Program-made: the position numbers and the translations under genes
Notes under the pieces: model-generated
Told to the model about the DNA's origin: nothing
Seen by the model: only the letters and a program-made list of their open reading frames with translations
Database searches by the model: none
Source of the DNA: Chenopodium formosanum
Taxonomy: Eukaryota; Streptophyta; Magnoliopsida; Caryophyllales; Amaranthaceae
DNA length: 64,000 nt
Direction of reading: 5' to 3'
Assembly (NCBI GenBank): GCA_024500155.1
Contig: CM044877.1
Location: 12,467,501 to 12,531,500 of the forward strand
Shown here: positions 1 to 11,287 of the stretch, one piece after another
How positions within the stretch are numbered: position 1 is the stretch's first letter
Layout: the number at the start of each line of letters is the position of its first letter

Positions 1-835
1 AATTTTAGGTTTAAAATATATATATATATATTTTGGGTTATAGAGTACTTGAAGTTTTTGTACAAGAATATGATTGTTTGATAAAATTCAAATTAGTCAA
101 TGTCTATGGTTTACATTCTATGTTTTAATTTAATTATATAAATTATTGAAATCTCAAAACACTTAAAAGATACTACAATATCAATGAAATCATGAATATA
201 AACATGCGACGTCTAATATAATGAATATAAACCCAAATCAACCTAAATATGTTGGTTGTAAAAATTATCAACATTATCAAATCCACTAGGTCTATTGGAT
301 TTAGGGTTCAAAAATTGTCCAAACTAATCAATTTTATAAATAAATATAACGGTTTACTCACTTATTTACATATGTTTAAAATGCATGACTTAGTTAAAAT
401 TATGATCATCACCGCTATATAAAGGGATGAAACATTGTAATTCAATTTGATGTAATTACTACATTTTCTATGTGCATTACAATTCTATATGCCTACATCT
501 TTTTAAATGGACATATATATGTAATAAATGTAAAAGGTTCACTTGTCAAATGAATGAATATAGGTCGGGCTAGAGTCTAAATTTATTATACCCAATCCAT
601 AATAGACATTTAGACCTAAATCTACCCTAGACTAATACATACGGTCTTCAATTAGAGTGATGATAATGGGATTTGGATCGAATACACAATTCATTGTAAT
701 CAGTAGCATGATGCTACACTCATGCTTTCAAGTCTAAGATATAAATGTCGACCTAAATACCGGAGTCTTCTTAATTAACGAAAGATTTTGAGTATATATA
801 TATGGAGATAGATAGAGCAATAGAAAAGAACACAA
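1..835. other. AT-rich non-coding flank
   Basis: No gene can be supported here. The stretch is AT-rich with short TA runs (around 17-33 and 794-803). It lies 3' of the bHLH gene on the minus strand and would hold its 3' UTR, or a further terminal exon if the splice site at 847 is used. I looked for such an exon on the minus strand and saw no convincing one. Confidence 0.5.
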
Positions 836-3451
836 TCAAAGACTAACCTCAACATAAATGGTCTTCAAAATTCTTCCGCCAACGACAGTGATATTAGCTG
901 TGATAACCCTGAGCTTTAGACATTCAAATAATTCACACAACTTCACCATTATCCCATTTCTATTACTGCAGCTCAAGCTCACTATAATAGTCCTTCCTCC
1001 AGCGTATGAAACCCCTACCTATGCAAAAATAAACAAATTAATTCATTAATCTTAGGGCTTCAGCTCAGTTTATTTCAGTTTCTAATTTCCTTCTCTCATA
1101 AACAATTCAGTTTAATTAGCTCTCATCATTTCAATTCATTTCAGTCAAGTTCAATTCAGCTCATTTCAGTTCCATTTAGTTAATCAGAATAAGCTCTTAG
1201 ACTTTGTTTGGATACAAAGAAATGGAAGGAAAAGAAGAGAAGAGAAAGGGAACGGAAGGGGACAAATTTTCTTGTTTAGATAAAGGATTGAGGGAAGGAA
1301 GGGGATAGAGAGGGAGGGATCCATTTTCCTCTCTCTTTACTGCGCATAATCCCTCAATTATTAGAGAGATTTGGAGGGAAAATCGAGCTCTCCTCCCCCT
1401 CCCTCCCTTTCTTTTCTCTTCCCATTCTCCTTTTTCCCTCCCCTTTATTTCCTTCCTCTTCGCTACCCAAATAAAGCTTTAGTTAAAATATACTCCGTAC
1501 TATTATATATCACCTCATTTCATTTTAGTACTTGTCTCATTTTTAATTGTAAGGTATCTTAATTAATTATGCGGTCTCAAATCATTTGTCTTTGAGTTAG
1601 ATCCCTGCTATACTAATCTGTCTTTAATATTCGGTTTAAATTTAATTCAATCGAGTTGGGTTCCACACTCACCCACCTATTTTCTACTCTCAACTCTTCT
1701 ATTAACATGAAATTCTATGCAATCAGGTCAAGTAAAGGATAAACAGAATCATAAATACGGAGTATCTTTTTTCTTGAACAAGCTACACTCCAACCAAATC
1801 TCTGATAAATTTTTAGATTTAAACAACAATCACATGAACAGCTCAACTCTATCTCCAGATCTAGTTATCTTAATTTCAATTGGCGAAAAAAATTGACTCA
1901 ATTTTTATCCTGAAAACTATCATATATGATGTGTGTATAAAGTTCCCAAATTTGACATTCCTTCCAAATTGACTAACATAACAACATTCTGTCCTAAACT
2001 CTACAAATTGTTAGCTACTTTTTTTTTCTCCGACTTATATCAATCAATTTCAATAAAAATAATTTAAGTTCAACAGATATTCGTGCAAACCATTTAGAAT
2101 CGAACAAAATTACAAGAGATTGATTGAGAATAAGTACTTACTTTTAAGTCGTCTAAAAGAAATGATCTGCATCCAGTTTTATTGGAATCATAGCATCGTT
2201 TGTGATGATCATTATTACCGTTGTTGGTTAGCAAAGTAGACAATTCTTGTTCAAGCACAATGGTAGAACACCAAGATGAGCTTTCGTTGTTGTTGTTCTG
2301 TTTCCTGAGCTCTAGTTTTGATATATCTTCTTTGATTCGTCTCTCCTCCTCTTGTAGTTCCTTTATATAGTCAATTGCATCCTTGATTGTTGATGCTTTG
2401 TCCATCTAAATATGAATTTGCAAAACGGACGTGTAAATTATAAAGCGCATTTGCAAATAATTTAAGTTTGTTACAACTATGACACTAGTTTGGGACAGAG
2501 GGATTTGCAAAAGTTAAATTGGGGGTAATTAAAATTTATTTTTTTTATAATTAATTTAAATACAACATCAAAAATGTAACCAAGTGTATAATTTTTTAAG
2601 CTAAAACTTGGAAAGTGTTAAAAAATTATTTAAAATTTAAATAAAAATGAGTTTAATAGTAAAATATTTTATTGTTGGCACCCAAATCTTTCAATAAATA
2701 TAGTCCCTTTTTAAAATTCACGAATAAAAGCATGATTTTAGGGACGGAAGGGGTAATACTAAATTTTCAATTTTGCCAATTTCCAAGGGATGACAAAACT
2801 TTGGTACACTTTCAAAAGTTTAGCAATCATTTACTGAATATAAGAGTGGAAATGTTGGATAAATCTTGAAAACATACATCTACTGAAGGAATTAATAGGT
2901 ACACAGATTCTTCTGAGCTACACCTAATTAACTAATAAAAGCAGTCTCAAGCTAAGAAAGAATATTATACCTTGCTAATGTTAGGAACAATTGCTCGGAG
3001 ACCATAAATACGGTCGTTTAATTGCTTCCGGCGAATTCTTTCGGAGACGACATTTTTAGATTCATCCATATACATCTTTGAGTAAGCACTACCATCAGGC
3101 GAGCTTGAGCTCATGTTGTTGTCGTTGTTGTTGTTGTCATCATTGTAGCATAATGCTATAGGCCCTATAACATTTGCATTTCCGTATTCCCAACTACAGT
3201 CGATAATATAGTTTAATTTAATATCAATCATATACTACGACATGTGAAATGAATTCAAATGCTCAAACACAAGCTGCGAATCTCTTTGTATTAAAATTCC
3301 TAGATACGCCACTGAAAAAGTTATTGAACACATTACTAACAAAGACAATGGAGAATAATTAGATGTACTGTACGCACCTTTGAAGTTCTTGAGTGTGGAT
3401 GTACTTGTTGGTCTCCCAATAAAAATCGTATTCTTCAACAAAATTATCCAT
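836..3451 (-). CDS. bHLH transcription factor, bHLH35/bHLH27-like, four exons
   Basis: Four exons join in frame on the minus strand: 3378-3451, 2971-3193, 2142-2405 and 848-1018, all with GT donors and AG acceptors. The start was chosen because MDNFVEEYDFYWETNKYI matches the family N-terminus. Exon 2 encodes an Asn run and Ser-rich linker, then the basic region and helix 1 (KNVVSERIRRKQLNDR, GLRAIVPNISK). The intron falls exactly before helix 2 (MDKASTIKDAIDYIKELQEE in exon 3). Exon 4 encodes an ACT-like dimerisation segment (MVKLCELFECLKLRVITANI). Reading through the last splice site gives a stop at 836-838 and a protein of about 247 residues, close to the usual family length. Use of the GT donor at 847 would need another exon, not seen. 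Family knowledge: nuclear dimeric factors binding E-box DNA. The coding frame shows no lesion. Target genes cannot be inferred. Confidence 0.85.
1198..1484. mobile_element. Small foldback/MITE-like element in the bHLH last intron
   Basis: CTTTGTTTGGATA near 1202 is mirrored by TACCCAAATAAAG near 1465-1477. Between them lie purine-rich (GGAAGGAAAAG) and pyrimidine-rich (CTTCCTCTT) arms that can fold back. It sits in the 1.1-kb intron 1019-2141 of the bHLH gene. Ends and family are uncertain; no clean target-site duplication was identified. Confidence 0.45.
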
Positions 3452-3540
3452 TCCAACCTTATATTTTTTAAGTGAAACTTGTTGTATGTGTATTTTAATG
3501 GTTTACTCACTTAATTAGCACTCGTGGTTGTGACTGATTT

Positions 3541-3550
3541 CCTTTTATAT
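3541..3550 (-). promoter_or_regulatory. Putative TATA box of the bHLH gene
   Basis: On the minus strand the sequence reads ATATAAAAGG about 90 bases upstream of the ATG at 3451. This spacing would give a 5' UTR of roughly 60 bases. It is the only good TATA match in the 200 bases before the gene. Position and match are seen; function is inferred. Confidence 0.5.
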
Positions 3551-3644
3551 GGAGCGGATATGCTGCTTTCATAATTTAGACAAACACGTCCAACATTTAT
3601 TGCTTTCTTACCCCACCTTTTCTTTTACAACGTGATCTATTTGC

Positions 3645-3645
<1 letters not shown>

Positions 3646-3711
<66 letters not shown>
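3646..3711. repeat. (ATT)n microsatellite, left tract
   Basis: About 22 uninterrupted ATT units. A second tract of similar length begins at 4261, on the far side of the 173-codon ORF. Confidence 0.95.
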
Positions 3712-3714
<3 letters not shown>

Positions 3715-3740
3715 CTCAAAATCATACAAAGTTATACGAC

Positions 3741-4262
3741 CTATAGAAAATTAGTGGGAAGGCGAGATACAATCTGGGCCCCCACTCCTCTATTTATTGA
3801 AAAGCCGATCCTAATAAAGATATGAGCTGCAGCACGTGCCCCAATGTCCTGAGTCTTCGAAAACTTCTGAATCCGTTTCAGCAATGCAACAACCTCCTTT
3901 TCTAACTGCCCAAGAGAAGAGAAAGAGAAAGGAAGGAAGCCATATCCTATTGCTCGACAACTAGATTCGTACTTCACCCGCTTCCGATTAGTTGCATCAG
4001 TCACTACCTGTCCAGTAACAAAGTCAGAAAGCCCAAATTGTGTCAATGGAGAAGACTCTGTCAAGTCAACACAGACATCGCGACCACGATCCCATGAATA
4101 AAGTAAAACATCCGCACGTTTGAGAGCCCCGTCGTTCCCTCCAGATAACCCAATGTCCACCTCATTCCTAGCAGAAATCCCTGATCGATAGCAAATATCA
4201 ACAAGTGTATTCCGAACAACATTGTGCCGATGTTTAATACCCACCATACCAGCACACGACAC
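3741..4262 (-). CDS. Repeat-borne 173-codon ORF, unknown function
   Basis: An uninterrupted ORF of 173 codons lies between two ATT microsatellites. I recognise the style of protein as one scattered through plant genomes next to transposon debris, but I cannot name the family with certainty. Visible features are RADVLLYSWDRGRDVCVDLT, then a basic RKRVKYE segment, a GYGFLPFSFSSLG stretch, and a C-terminal GVGAQIVSRLPTN. The spacing D ... D-x-T ... K is reminiscent of PD-(D/E)XK nuclease folds; this is only a suggestion. It could be a C-terminal fragment of a larger retroelement protein. It shares strand with the bHLH gene but starts about 290 bases upstream of it and is not an exon of it. Confidence 0.5.
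   Translation of the reverse strand: MSCAGMVGIKHRHNVVRNTLVDICYRSGISARNEVDIGLSGGNDGALKRADVLLYSWDRGRDVCVDLTESSPLTQFGLSDFVTGQVVTDATNRKRVKYESSCRAIGYGFLPFSFSSLGQLEKEVVALLKRIQKFSKTQDIGARAAAHIFIRIGFSINRGVGAQIVSRLPTNFL

Positions 4263-4325
<63 letters not shown>
4261..4325. repeat. (ATT)n microsatellite, right tract
   Basis: About 21 ATT units adjoin the first codon of the minus-strand ORF. Together with the tract at 3646 it brackets a 550-base segment. Confidence 0.95.
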
Positions 4326-4327
<2 letters not shown>

Positions 4328-4363
4328 GTTTTTAAAATGTTTCGGGGTTTCATGTTTTTAATA

Positions 4364-4454
4364 CTACCTCCGGTCCAAATTATTCGCAAGTTTGGGGTAT
4401 TATTTGTGAGATATAAAACATTTCAAAGTTGCGAGTGATTTGGACCGGAGGTAG
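4364..4454. mobile_element. Stowaway-like MITE, 91 bp, perfect TIRs
   Basis: CTACCTCCGGTCCAAAT at 4364-4380 is the exact reverse complement of 4438-4454. Weaker inverted similarity continues for about ten bases inward. The element is flanked by TA on both sides (4362-4363 and 4455-4456), the target duplication of Tc1/mariner-type elements. No coding capacity. Confidence 0.9.
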
Positions 4455-4943
4455 TATATTTTTCATAAATATTTTAATTATATAGTATATTTTTCATAAA
4501 TTTTTTAATCATATAGTATATTTTTCATAAATATTTTAATATGTATATACACATATATATAGTAATATAAATAATCAAAGATCATTAATCCGTTGTTAAA
4601 ATCACTAATCAATAAGTTCAGTTTAGTTCAGTTAAGCTCATTTCAGTCAATGAGAACATGCCCTAATTGGGGTATATGGTATATCGATTCATCATGTGTT
4701 TAGTATGAGTGTATGACAAGATTAAAATTTTGAGACTCCTAGCCAAAAATCCAAAAAACTCTATATACAAAACATTACTTAAAATTTGACACCTTTTATC
4801 CATTTTACTCCCGCCTTGTTTTAATAAGTGTTTAATCAAACATGCATGTCGAGACACGGCGGCGAGTTTGAGCATAATTTATATATCTAATTACTACTAC
4901 TACTACTCAATATGTTAAAAAATTCTACTCTGTAGGAAATTGA

Positions 4944-5554
4944 TACTCCCTCCATTTTTTTAAGTGTCCTATACTATTTGAGACTTTGACACATAGTTTT
5001 AGGCAATAGAATAAAATGCTTATATATAAGTGGGTGTGGTTAGGAATAAAAAATTTGAAAAAGTAAGAGAGAAAAATATGAATGAGAACCACTAAGAGTG
5101 CATCTAGGCGCATAGGGCCTATGTATTTGACATATACATAGGAAGGCAATCTGGAGTTCGGTGGTACATTTTCTCTTTTATTTTAGTATAGTGGTACATT
5201 TTTGTATACTACTATACATGTATAATGTACCATTAAAGTATAAGTTATTTGAATAGTATTTTTTATGTACTATTATGCAAGTAGTGGTACATTTTGTCAT
5301 CATATTTTTCACCTTCAAATTCCAATTATTTACAATAATGTCATCCTATTCGCATCCTTAATACATATGGACTATGCGCCTAGAGTTTTCCAGAATATTG
5401 TGAGAAGCAGAAAATATTATAAATGATAGTTGGGTTAAAAAGAAGATAGAGAAATAATATAACATGAGTGGGGTTTCCACTTTTGGTAATGAAGCACCTT
5501 AAAAAAACGGTCATTTTTTAGAAGTGGGACACTTAAAAAAAAACAGAGACGGTA
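4944..5554. mobile_element. Stowaway-like MITE carrying a nested insertion
   Basis: The left end reads TACTCCCTCCATTTTTTTAA followed by GTGTCC. The right end is its imperfect inverted copy (GGACACTTAAAAAA then GAGACGGTA). The roughly 610-bp span is long for this class because a second element (5096-5392) sits inside it. Confidence 0.7.
5096..5392. mobile_element. Nested element with 12-bp inverted repeat
   Basis: CTAGGCGCATAG at 5104-5115 is the perfect inverse of CTATGCGCCTAG at 5372-5383. Inside, 5219-5300 contains ATGTACCATTAAAGTATAAG and a stretch closely matched at 10848-10935. The two loci therefore share a repeat family. Class unknown. Confidence 0.55.
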
Positions 5555-5655
5555 TTATAAAAGAATACATTATAACAAATCTAGCAATGTGTTGTACAAT
5601 AACATTTGTTTTTATAGGTTAGTAAATTAATCAAGTCAAAATCATTATGTGAACA

Positions 5656-5658
<3 letters not shown>

Positions 5659-5715
<57 letters not shown>
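5659..5715. repeat. (TA)n microsatellite
   Basis: Roughly 28 TA units in a row. No gene lies between 5555 and 6152; the rest is AT-rich, with degenerate GAACTGAA / TTCAGTTC words at about 5820-5990 that recur at 1060-1190 and 4615-4650. Confidence 0.95.
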
Positions 5716-5717
<2 letters not shown>

Positions 5718-6151
5718 ATACTCATTAAAAGAAATACTAAATTCATTGTCTAAGATATCATACTAGGCTAATTGTCAAAATTTGAATGTCCTTGTAGAAT
5801 ATCTAAGGGTCTGATCTGATTTATTGAATTGAGTTGAACTAAATTGAACGAAATTGAACTGGTTGAAGTTCAGCTGAACTGAACTGAATAGAGCTGAATT
5901 GTATTGTACGATTTATGGGGGAAGAAAATTAGGATGTGAACTGAATTGAACTCATTGGAGCTAAGCTGCTAAACTGAACTAAAATTAAAGTGAAGAGTAT
6001 AGGTAATAAGTCTTGTAGCTTGTTATTACACCATCATAGCAGTAGTGTGACATGTCAAACATAATACATGTATTGTTTGAGACCCGTTTTAAATTATTTA
6101 CAACGATTTCACATGTTCAAGCTCTCATCAGTCTCTCTTCTTAACATTTAT

Positions 6152-6413
6152 CAACCCCTTCGTGTTTTAATAAGTGTTATAATTTAACTTTTTCCACTAT
6201 TCACATAATGGTTTTGACTTAATTAATTCGCCGATATATAAAAAACAAATGATATTGTATAATACATTATTGGGTTTGTTATAATGTATACTTTCATAAT
6301 ATGATTTTTTTATAATTTTATTAACATATGATTAGATAAATTAATGGTCAAAGTCATGTATTGGAAAGCGTGTTTGGTCAAACTGTAACATTTATTAAAA
6401 CACGGAAGGAGTA
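6152..6413. mobile_element. MITE with CCTTCGTGTTTTAATAA ends
   Basis: The left end CCCCTTCGTGTTTTAATAA is mirrored by TTATTAAAACACGGAAGGAG at the right end. The inverted similarity extends about 35 bases with a few mismatches. A partial relative of the same end occurs near 4806-4835. Confidence 0.7.
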
Positions 6414-6634
6414 CCATTCCCCCCGTCACTTTACCTATATTCTTGTGATCGAGTGTATAAATAGAAAATGTGTAATCGTTGTAAGTAATTTAAAAAGGAT
6501 GTAGTACTAAATTTTACAAAGGAAAGTCATTAGTAAATAATACCTGATTGTCTTATATTATACAAGTATCATTTTCTTTTAAACCAATCTGTTGTACTTG
6601 TGTTTTATAAGAAGTATTGTTTTTGGTATATATA

Positions 6635-6899
6635 TACTCCTTTCGTCCCTGAATATCTAGGACGTTGAACTTTTTTACTATCTATGTATTAATTTTGACC
6701 ATAATTTTTTACTAACATAATAAAATCATATTTTAATATAAATGTTGTTAAGTAGGTGTTAATACGTAGTATGAAGTTTCATTATATAATTTTAAAAGCA
6801 ATTTACATTAGTATTTAATTTAATAAAAATATAGTCAAATTAGTACATTGATATGTGTGCAAAGTTGACTGTATCAAATATTATACGACACAGAGAGTA
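6635..6899. mobile_element. Stowaway-like MITE, 265 bp
   Basis: The left end TACTCCTTTCGTCCCTGAAT pairs with the right end (ATACGACACAGAGAGTA inverted) with several mismatches. Ends begin and finish in TA, as in Stowaway elements. Non-coding. Confidence 0.65.
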
Positions 6900-7208
6900 C
6901 ATATGCTAATTGGTAGACGAGAAGAAATTTTATTAGTTGTGCATTTGTATGCACAAAAACACCATAGCACACAATCACACATATAACTTGCCTATACAAA
7001 CTAGTAAAAGTGTAAAACAAAACACTACTATTCCTGCCTTTTTGGTTTGACATGGCTGTGTACAGTGTACCTCCTGGACTATAGTACTAAACAATCTAAC
7101 ATTGGTCACTTTCCATTTCCACCATGCTTTGTTCCGAACTTCCGACCATACCATAACTCATATTCGAAATTTCCTATGTCCCTTATTTTATCCCATTTAA
7201 CTTTACAT

Positions 7209-8092
7209 CAGGGCCGTTTCTGACTTGTGTGAGGCCTATGGGCAAATTAATAGTTAGGGGCCCTATAAATTTAATCATATATGCGATAGCACTAAAGAGA
7301 TTGCAAATGAAGAGTAATTTTCTGAGGCTATTTAACTTATATTTTCTCCGTTCTTTTTATTTTAAATTTTTTTTTAAAAATTCTAATGTTTTGAATTTTA
7401 TCTTAATCATATAGACCTGTTGAATCATCTTTTGTGATTTATAGGTTGTAAAAAATTATATATACAAATATACTTGTATAATTTTTAGTAAAATACAAAG
7501 ATATTTAAGTTGTATATTAAATGTTCATTGGCATTAGTAAGCATGAAACCCCCAAGGCCCCAACTATGTAAGTGATGAAAAAATATATAATAGAAGAAGT
7601 ATTTATGTGAATATAATATAATAAAAAAAATATTTATCATAAAATCTTATAAACCAAAAAGTCATAGCTTGATAAATAAAGTCATAAGAAATTACTATAA
7701 AATTATCATATGCTCAAAAAAATAGTGTAAGAAATTTTGTATAAGAATAATTACCTATTATCATGAGTATTGAATAATAAGAAAAGGATGCAATAAAAAA
7801 TTTATGAATTAGGAAAGAAAAAATAGAGAAAGAAAATTAAAGTATTTCAAAAACAGGTGAGAATAAGGAGAAGTGTACAAAATTGTTAAAAAAAGGAAAA
7901 AAAACTAAATTACAGGAGGTAGTACAAAACTAAACTTAACAAGCGAACCACTATGTTAATTTGTTTAACTTATCCGGGAATTTATTTTTATACCTAAACT
8001 AATTTAGGCTTTTACAGTTCAGCAGCATATTGGGCTTTTGATTTGGGGTCCTGGGCGACCGCCTCGGTTGCCCTGCCCCAAATACAGCCGTG
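7209..8092. mobile_element. Non-autonomous hAT element, 884 bp
   Basis: The element begins CAGGGCCGTTTCTGA and ends ACAGCCGTG, so the termini CAGGGCCGT / CACGGCTGT agree at 7 of 9 positions. The flanks are CTTTACAT (7201-7208) and CTTTACAC (8093-8100), an 8-bp duplication with one mismatch, as expected for hAT. The inner ends carry GAGGCCTATGGGC and GTCCTGGGCGACC, typical of this dispersed plant family. No transposase is present. Confidence 0.8.
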
Positions 8093-8100
8093 CTTTACAC

Positions 8101-9047
8101 GGTCTCCAATACTCATGTTCAAACGTTTATATCTTTAATTGTATACGCATAAAATTTAATTTTTTTTAAATATTAATAATATATATAATAGACGATTCTA
8201 ATAAGAACTCACATGAATAAATTATCACTTAGAGATTAATGAAAATTCATGATAAAAATTTTATAAGTTTGACCCATACATTTGCAATGGGATAAAAAAA
8301 ATAAGGGATTTTGGGATTGGTGTACACAGTCGGAACAACAATTGTGCAAAGGTGGCATATATCCAAACTCAACTTATACATGTCAAGAATAGATTCGAGT
8401 CATTCGACTAGACTCAATCGAACCTGATTAAAATTTCATCTTACATGGATACAACAATTTGACACACTAAATCAAACCCAACTCAGTGACTTAAATTGAC
8501 ACCTCATTGTATAGGTATATGATAAGATGGCCTCTTTGCAATAGTCGAGATGAGAAATGTGGTGTTGTGAAACATTTAAGTATTTTACATACAAGTACAT
8601 ACAATGCATCTATTATGAAATAAAGAAAATTTTCCTAACTTTTTTATGACTTCGTGTCATTTTGTCATTATTCAAAGACCATCAATTATTATTATAGTTA
8701 AATATCATCACAATAATTAATTGATAGAGTATATAACATGTTAGTGACTAATTTAACAAAAAATTTAATTTGATGGTTGAGACCCATAAATATTGTTTAT
8801 TATCTATTACGCCCCCTCACACGAGAGCTTGATAGGCTGAAGTGTGGATGCGTTCCACTTTGAAAGGAATGGTGGACGAGATAAGAATCTGTGACACTGT
8901 TGTGTCACGGTGACTCTTGATACAATGTTAATAGATCAATTAAACCTATAAATTAAGCTGATGATTAAGGTCCATAACTATATTTTTGTATTCGGTCGGT
9001 AATAATTGCTTAATACTTGTACGAATGTAAGATACTTGTAGTAGTTA
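8101..9047. other. Non-coding, with a degenerate dispersed repeat
   Basis: No gene is supported. Around 8805-8975 lies a segment (CGCCCCCTCACACGAGAGC ... GATACAATGTTAATAGATC) that looks like a degraded copy of a common plant dispersed repeat, but I cannot assign it to a class. The rest is AT-rich. Confidence 0.35.
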
Positions 9048-9705
9048 CTCCCTCTGTCACTATTTTTTTGCTCTATTTGACTGTGCATAGTCTTCTAAAC
9101 GCGTCTTAAAGCGTATCCTTATTTTTGTACACGCAAAATTTATAAAAATATGATACTAATAATATTTATAATGAGACGAATCTAATAAGACCACTAGCTC
9201 ATGACTGTATTATATTTAATGGTTGTGTTTGGTAACTAGCTAATTTGAGCAAAGTTAACTTATTTGATCAACATTAGCTTATTAACTATCAAATAAACTA
9301 ATTCAAAGTGTTTGGTGGGTAGCTTATTTAAAGAGCTTATTTAACTAAATAAGCTCTTCTTCAAAAAGCTCAAATTCTTATGGTGAAATGACACTTAAAC
9401 CCCCATTTAATTAAAAATCCTATATGAACTACCTACCTACTCCACAATTAGTTTATTGGTCATTTCACATAATCGATCAGCTTTAAGTAATTAACTATTT
9501 ATCAAACACTTTTCTACAATAAGCTAATAAAATAAGTTAGTCAAATCATTTAACATGATTAGCTAGTTAAAATCAGCTAACATAATTAGTTTCAACTTTC
9601 AACTTTTTCCCAAACACGGGCATTGATTAACGGTAAATTATGGTCAAAATTTTTAAAATTTGACCAAAAGTTGGCAATGAAACAAAAATAAAGGGATAAA
9701 GGGAG
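9048..9705. mobile_element. MITE family A, interrupted by another element
   Basis: The left end CTCCCTCTGTCACTATTTTT and right end GATAAAGGGAG are imperfect inverted repeats. The inner sequence (CTATTTGAC ... AAACGCGTCTTAAAGCG) matches the start of the element at 9782, so they are two copies of one family. A foreign block starts near 9217. Confidence 0.65.
9217..9622. mobile_element. Nested hAT-like MITE
   Basis: The ends TGGTTGTGTTTGG and CCAAACACGGGCA are inverse with 10 of 13 matches. Similarity of the host MITE to its sister copy at 9782-10278 resumes after 9622, showing that this block is inserted. The 8-bp flanks are only partly alike, so exact ends are uncertain. Internal AATAAGCTC / GAGCTTATT words fold back. 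Confidence 0.6.
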
Positions 9706-9781
9706 TGTCTTATAATTATGACCCTCAAGAATTGAAAGGCTAATTTAAATTTTTCTAAAAAGTTTGACTTATAACTACATG

Positions 9782-10278
9782 CTCCCTCTCTCTCTATTTT
9801 TTTTTGCCTATTTGACCATACATGGTATTCAAGACGCATCTTAAAACGCTTATATTTTCATTTTCATATAAGTAAAAATTACTTCCTCCGTTTTTTTTTA
9901 TTATTGCACCATAGGAGTTGGATACAAATATTTTGGTTGTGGAAAAAAGTAAGAGAGAGAAATGTAAAATTACAAAATTGCCCATGTGACATATTGATAA
10001 ATTAAAAAGTAAGTGTGAAAAAACAAGGGTATGTTGGGTATTTGTAGTGTGAACACAAATAATTTTTTTCCTAAAGTGGAAATGGTGCAATATTTGTGAA
10101 ACTTCCTGAAAAGGCAAGTGGTGTAATAATAAAAGAACAGAGGACGTATAAAAATGTGATATTAAATCAAACCACTCATGACTATATAATTTTTTATAGA
10201 TTAACAGTAATTTATAGTTTAAGTTTTCAAATTTTAATCTAAAATTGACTATGGGGCAAAAATAAAGTGACGGAGGAG
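9782..10278. mobile_element. MITE family A, second copy
   Basis: It starts CTCCCTCTCTCTCTATTTTT and ends GTGACGGAGGAG, and shares family words with 9048-9705 (CTATTTGACCATACATGG, then GACGCATCTTAAAACGC). It is split by a third element at 9880. Confidence 0.65.
9880..10147. mobile_element. Nested Stowaway-like MITE
   Basis: The left end TACTTCCTCCGTTTTTTTTT continuing ATTATTGCACC is mirrored by GGTGTAATAATAAAAGAA continuing CAGAGGACGTA. About 25 of 30 terminal bases pair. It interrupts the older MITE at 9782-10278. Confidence 0.75.
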
Positions 10279-11045
10279 TATTTGTTTCTGGAATGACTTA
10301 GAATATTCAGTCTCCAAGTCAATAAACACGCGTCGAGATATTTTCTAGACAGGAAATTGACGACCACCCAAAAATCAAAACTATGAGATCCCACACATTT
10401 GGAATGAAGCACGTTTAACTTGTTATTTTTTTGTGGAGTACAGCACCTACAGTCCTGCAGACTACAGTAAGAAGATAAGGGGTGTGCGTGTGCCATGAGA
10501 ATGACGTAACTTTATTATACGTGTACATGTAATGTGACATTTCCCAACAATGGAATTGACACGTGACTGACCTCAACTCATGTGAAGTGATAAATTATTG
10601 CAAAAAACATGCATCCAACAATTAAAAACGAGAACCTTTTAATTTCATACAAAACCATGCATTTTTTTTTTCTCCATAGTATAAGCAGAGTGCATCTCAT
10701 TCTCAGCGTATAGTTGATGATTTGATATGTATTTACAAAGTATATAGGAAGAAAAAAAATGTAAATTTGGCAAATTTTTTGAAAAAGAAATTGACTGTAT
10801 AGTAGTATATTATAATGTACCATTAAGCTATTATGTACCATTATTTATATATAATGTACCATTAAAGTATAAGTTGTGTTATTAGTTCTTTTTGTGTAGT
10901 ATTATGTATGTAGTGATACTTTTTATCATCCTATAGGTTAAATATTTTTTCTCCAAAATACTTACCACATGTCACCCATTATGCATGTACTGTAGTGATA
11001 CATTTTTTCATCCTATATGTTGCTAACAAATAGCAGCTATGTACT
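10279..11045. other. Non-coding; repeat related to 5096-5392
   Basis: No gene is supported. The segment 10848-10935 (ATAATGTACCATTAAAGTAT and following) repeats sequence found at 5219-5300. This marks a second, diverged copy of that unnamed element, probably spanning about 10690-11040. Confidence 0.5.
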
Positions 11046-11287
11046 AGGGTGCGCTCTATTCACCTGATTTTTACTTATCTGAACTTATCTTTACTTATCA
11101 GAACTTATTAGTCCTTATTAGAACTTATTTTAGTTATAAATTAAACCTGGTAGCCCTGATCAACCCTTATCATCACAAGTTATTTGAACTTATTTTTACT
11201 GAACTTTTCTTGTCTGAATTTATTAACCCTTATATGAACTTAATAACCCTGAAATAAGTGGAAATAAGATGAACAAAATAGGGCCTA
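11046..11287. mobile_element. MITE with AGGGTGCGCTCTATTCACC end
   Basis: The left end AGGGTGCGCTCTATTCACCT and the right end AGATGAACAAAATAGGGCCT are gapped inverted repeats. The inside is made of degenerate GAACTTATT / ACTTATCTG words. Class not determined. Confidence 0.55.

Noticed and set aside
8930..8960. GATACAATGTTAATAGATC as a tRNA-derived SINE or tRNA gene
   Set aside because: No A and B box pair or cloverleaf could be drawn; left as an unassigned dispersed repeat.
10239..10496. 85-codon minus-strand frame with several Cys residues
   Set aside because: It overlaps a MITE end, has no recognisable domain and no splice partners.
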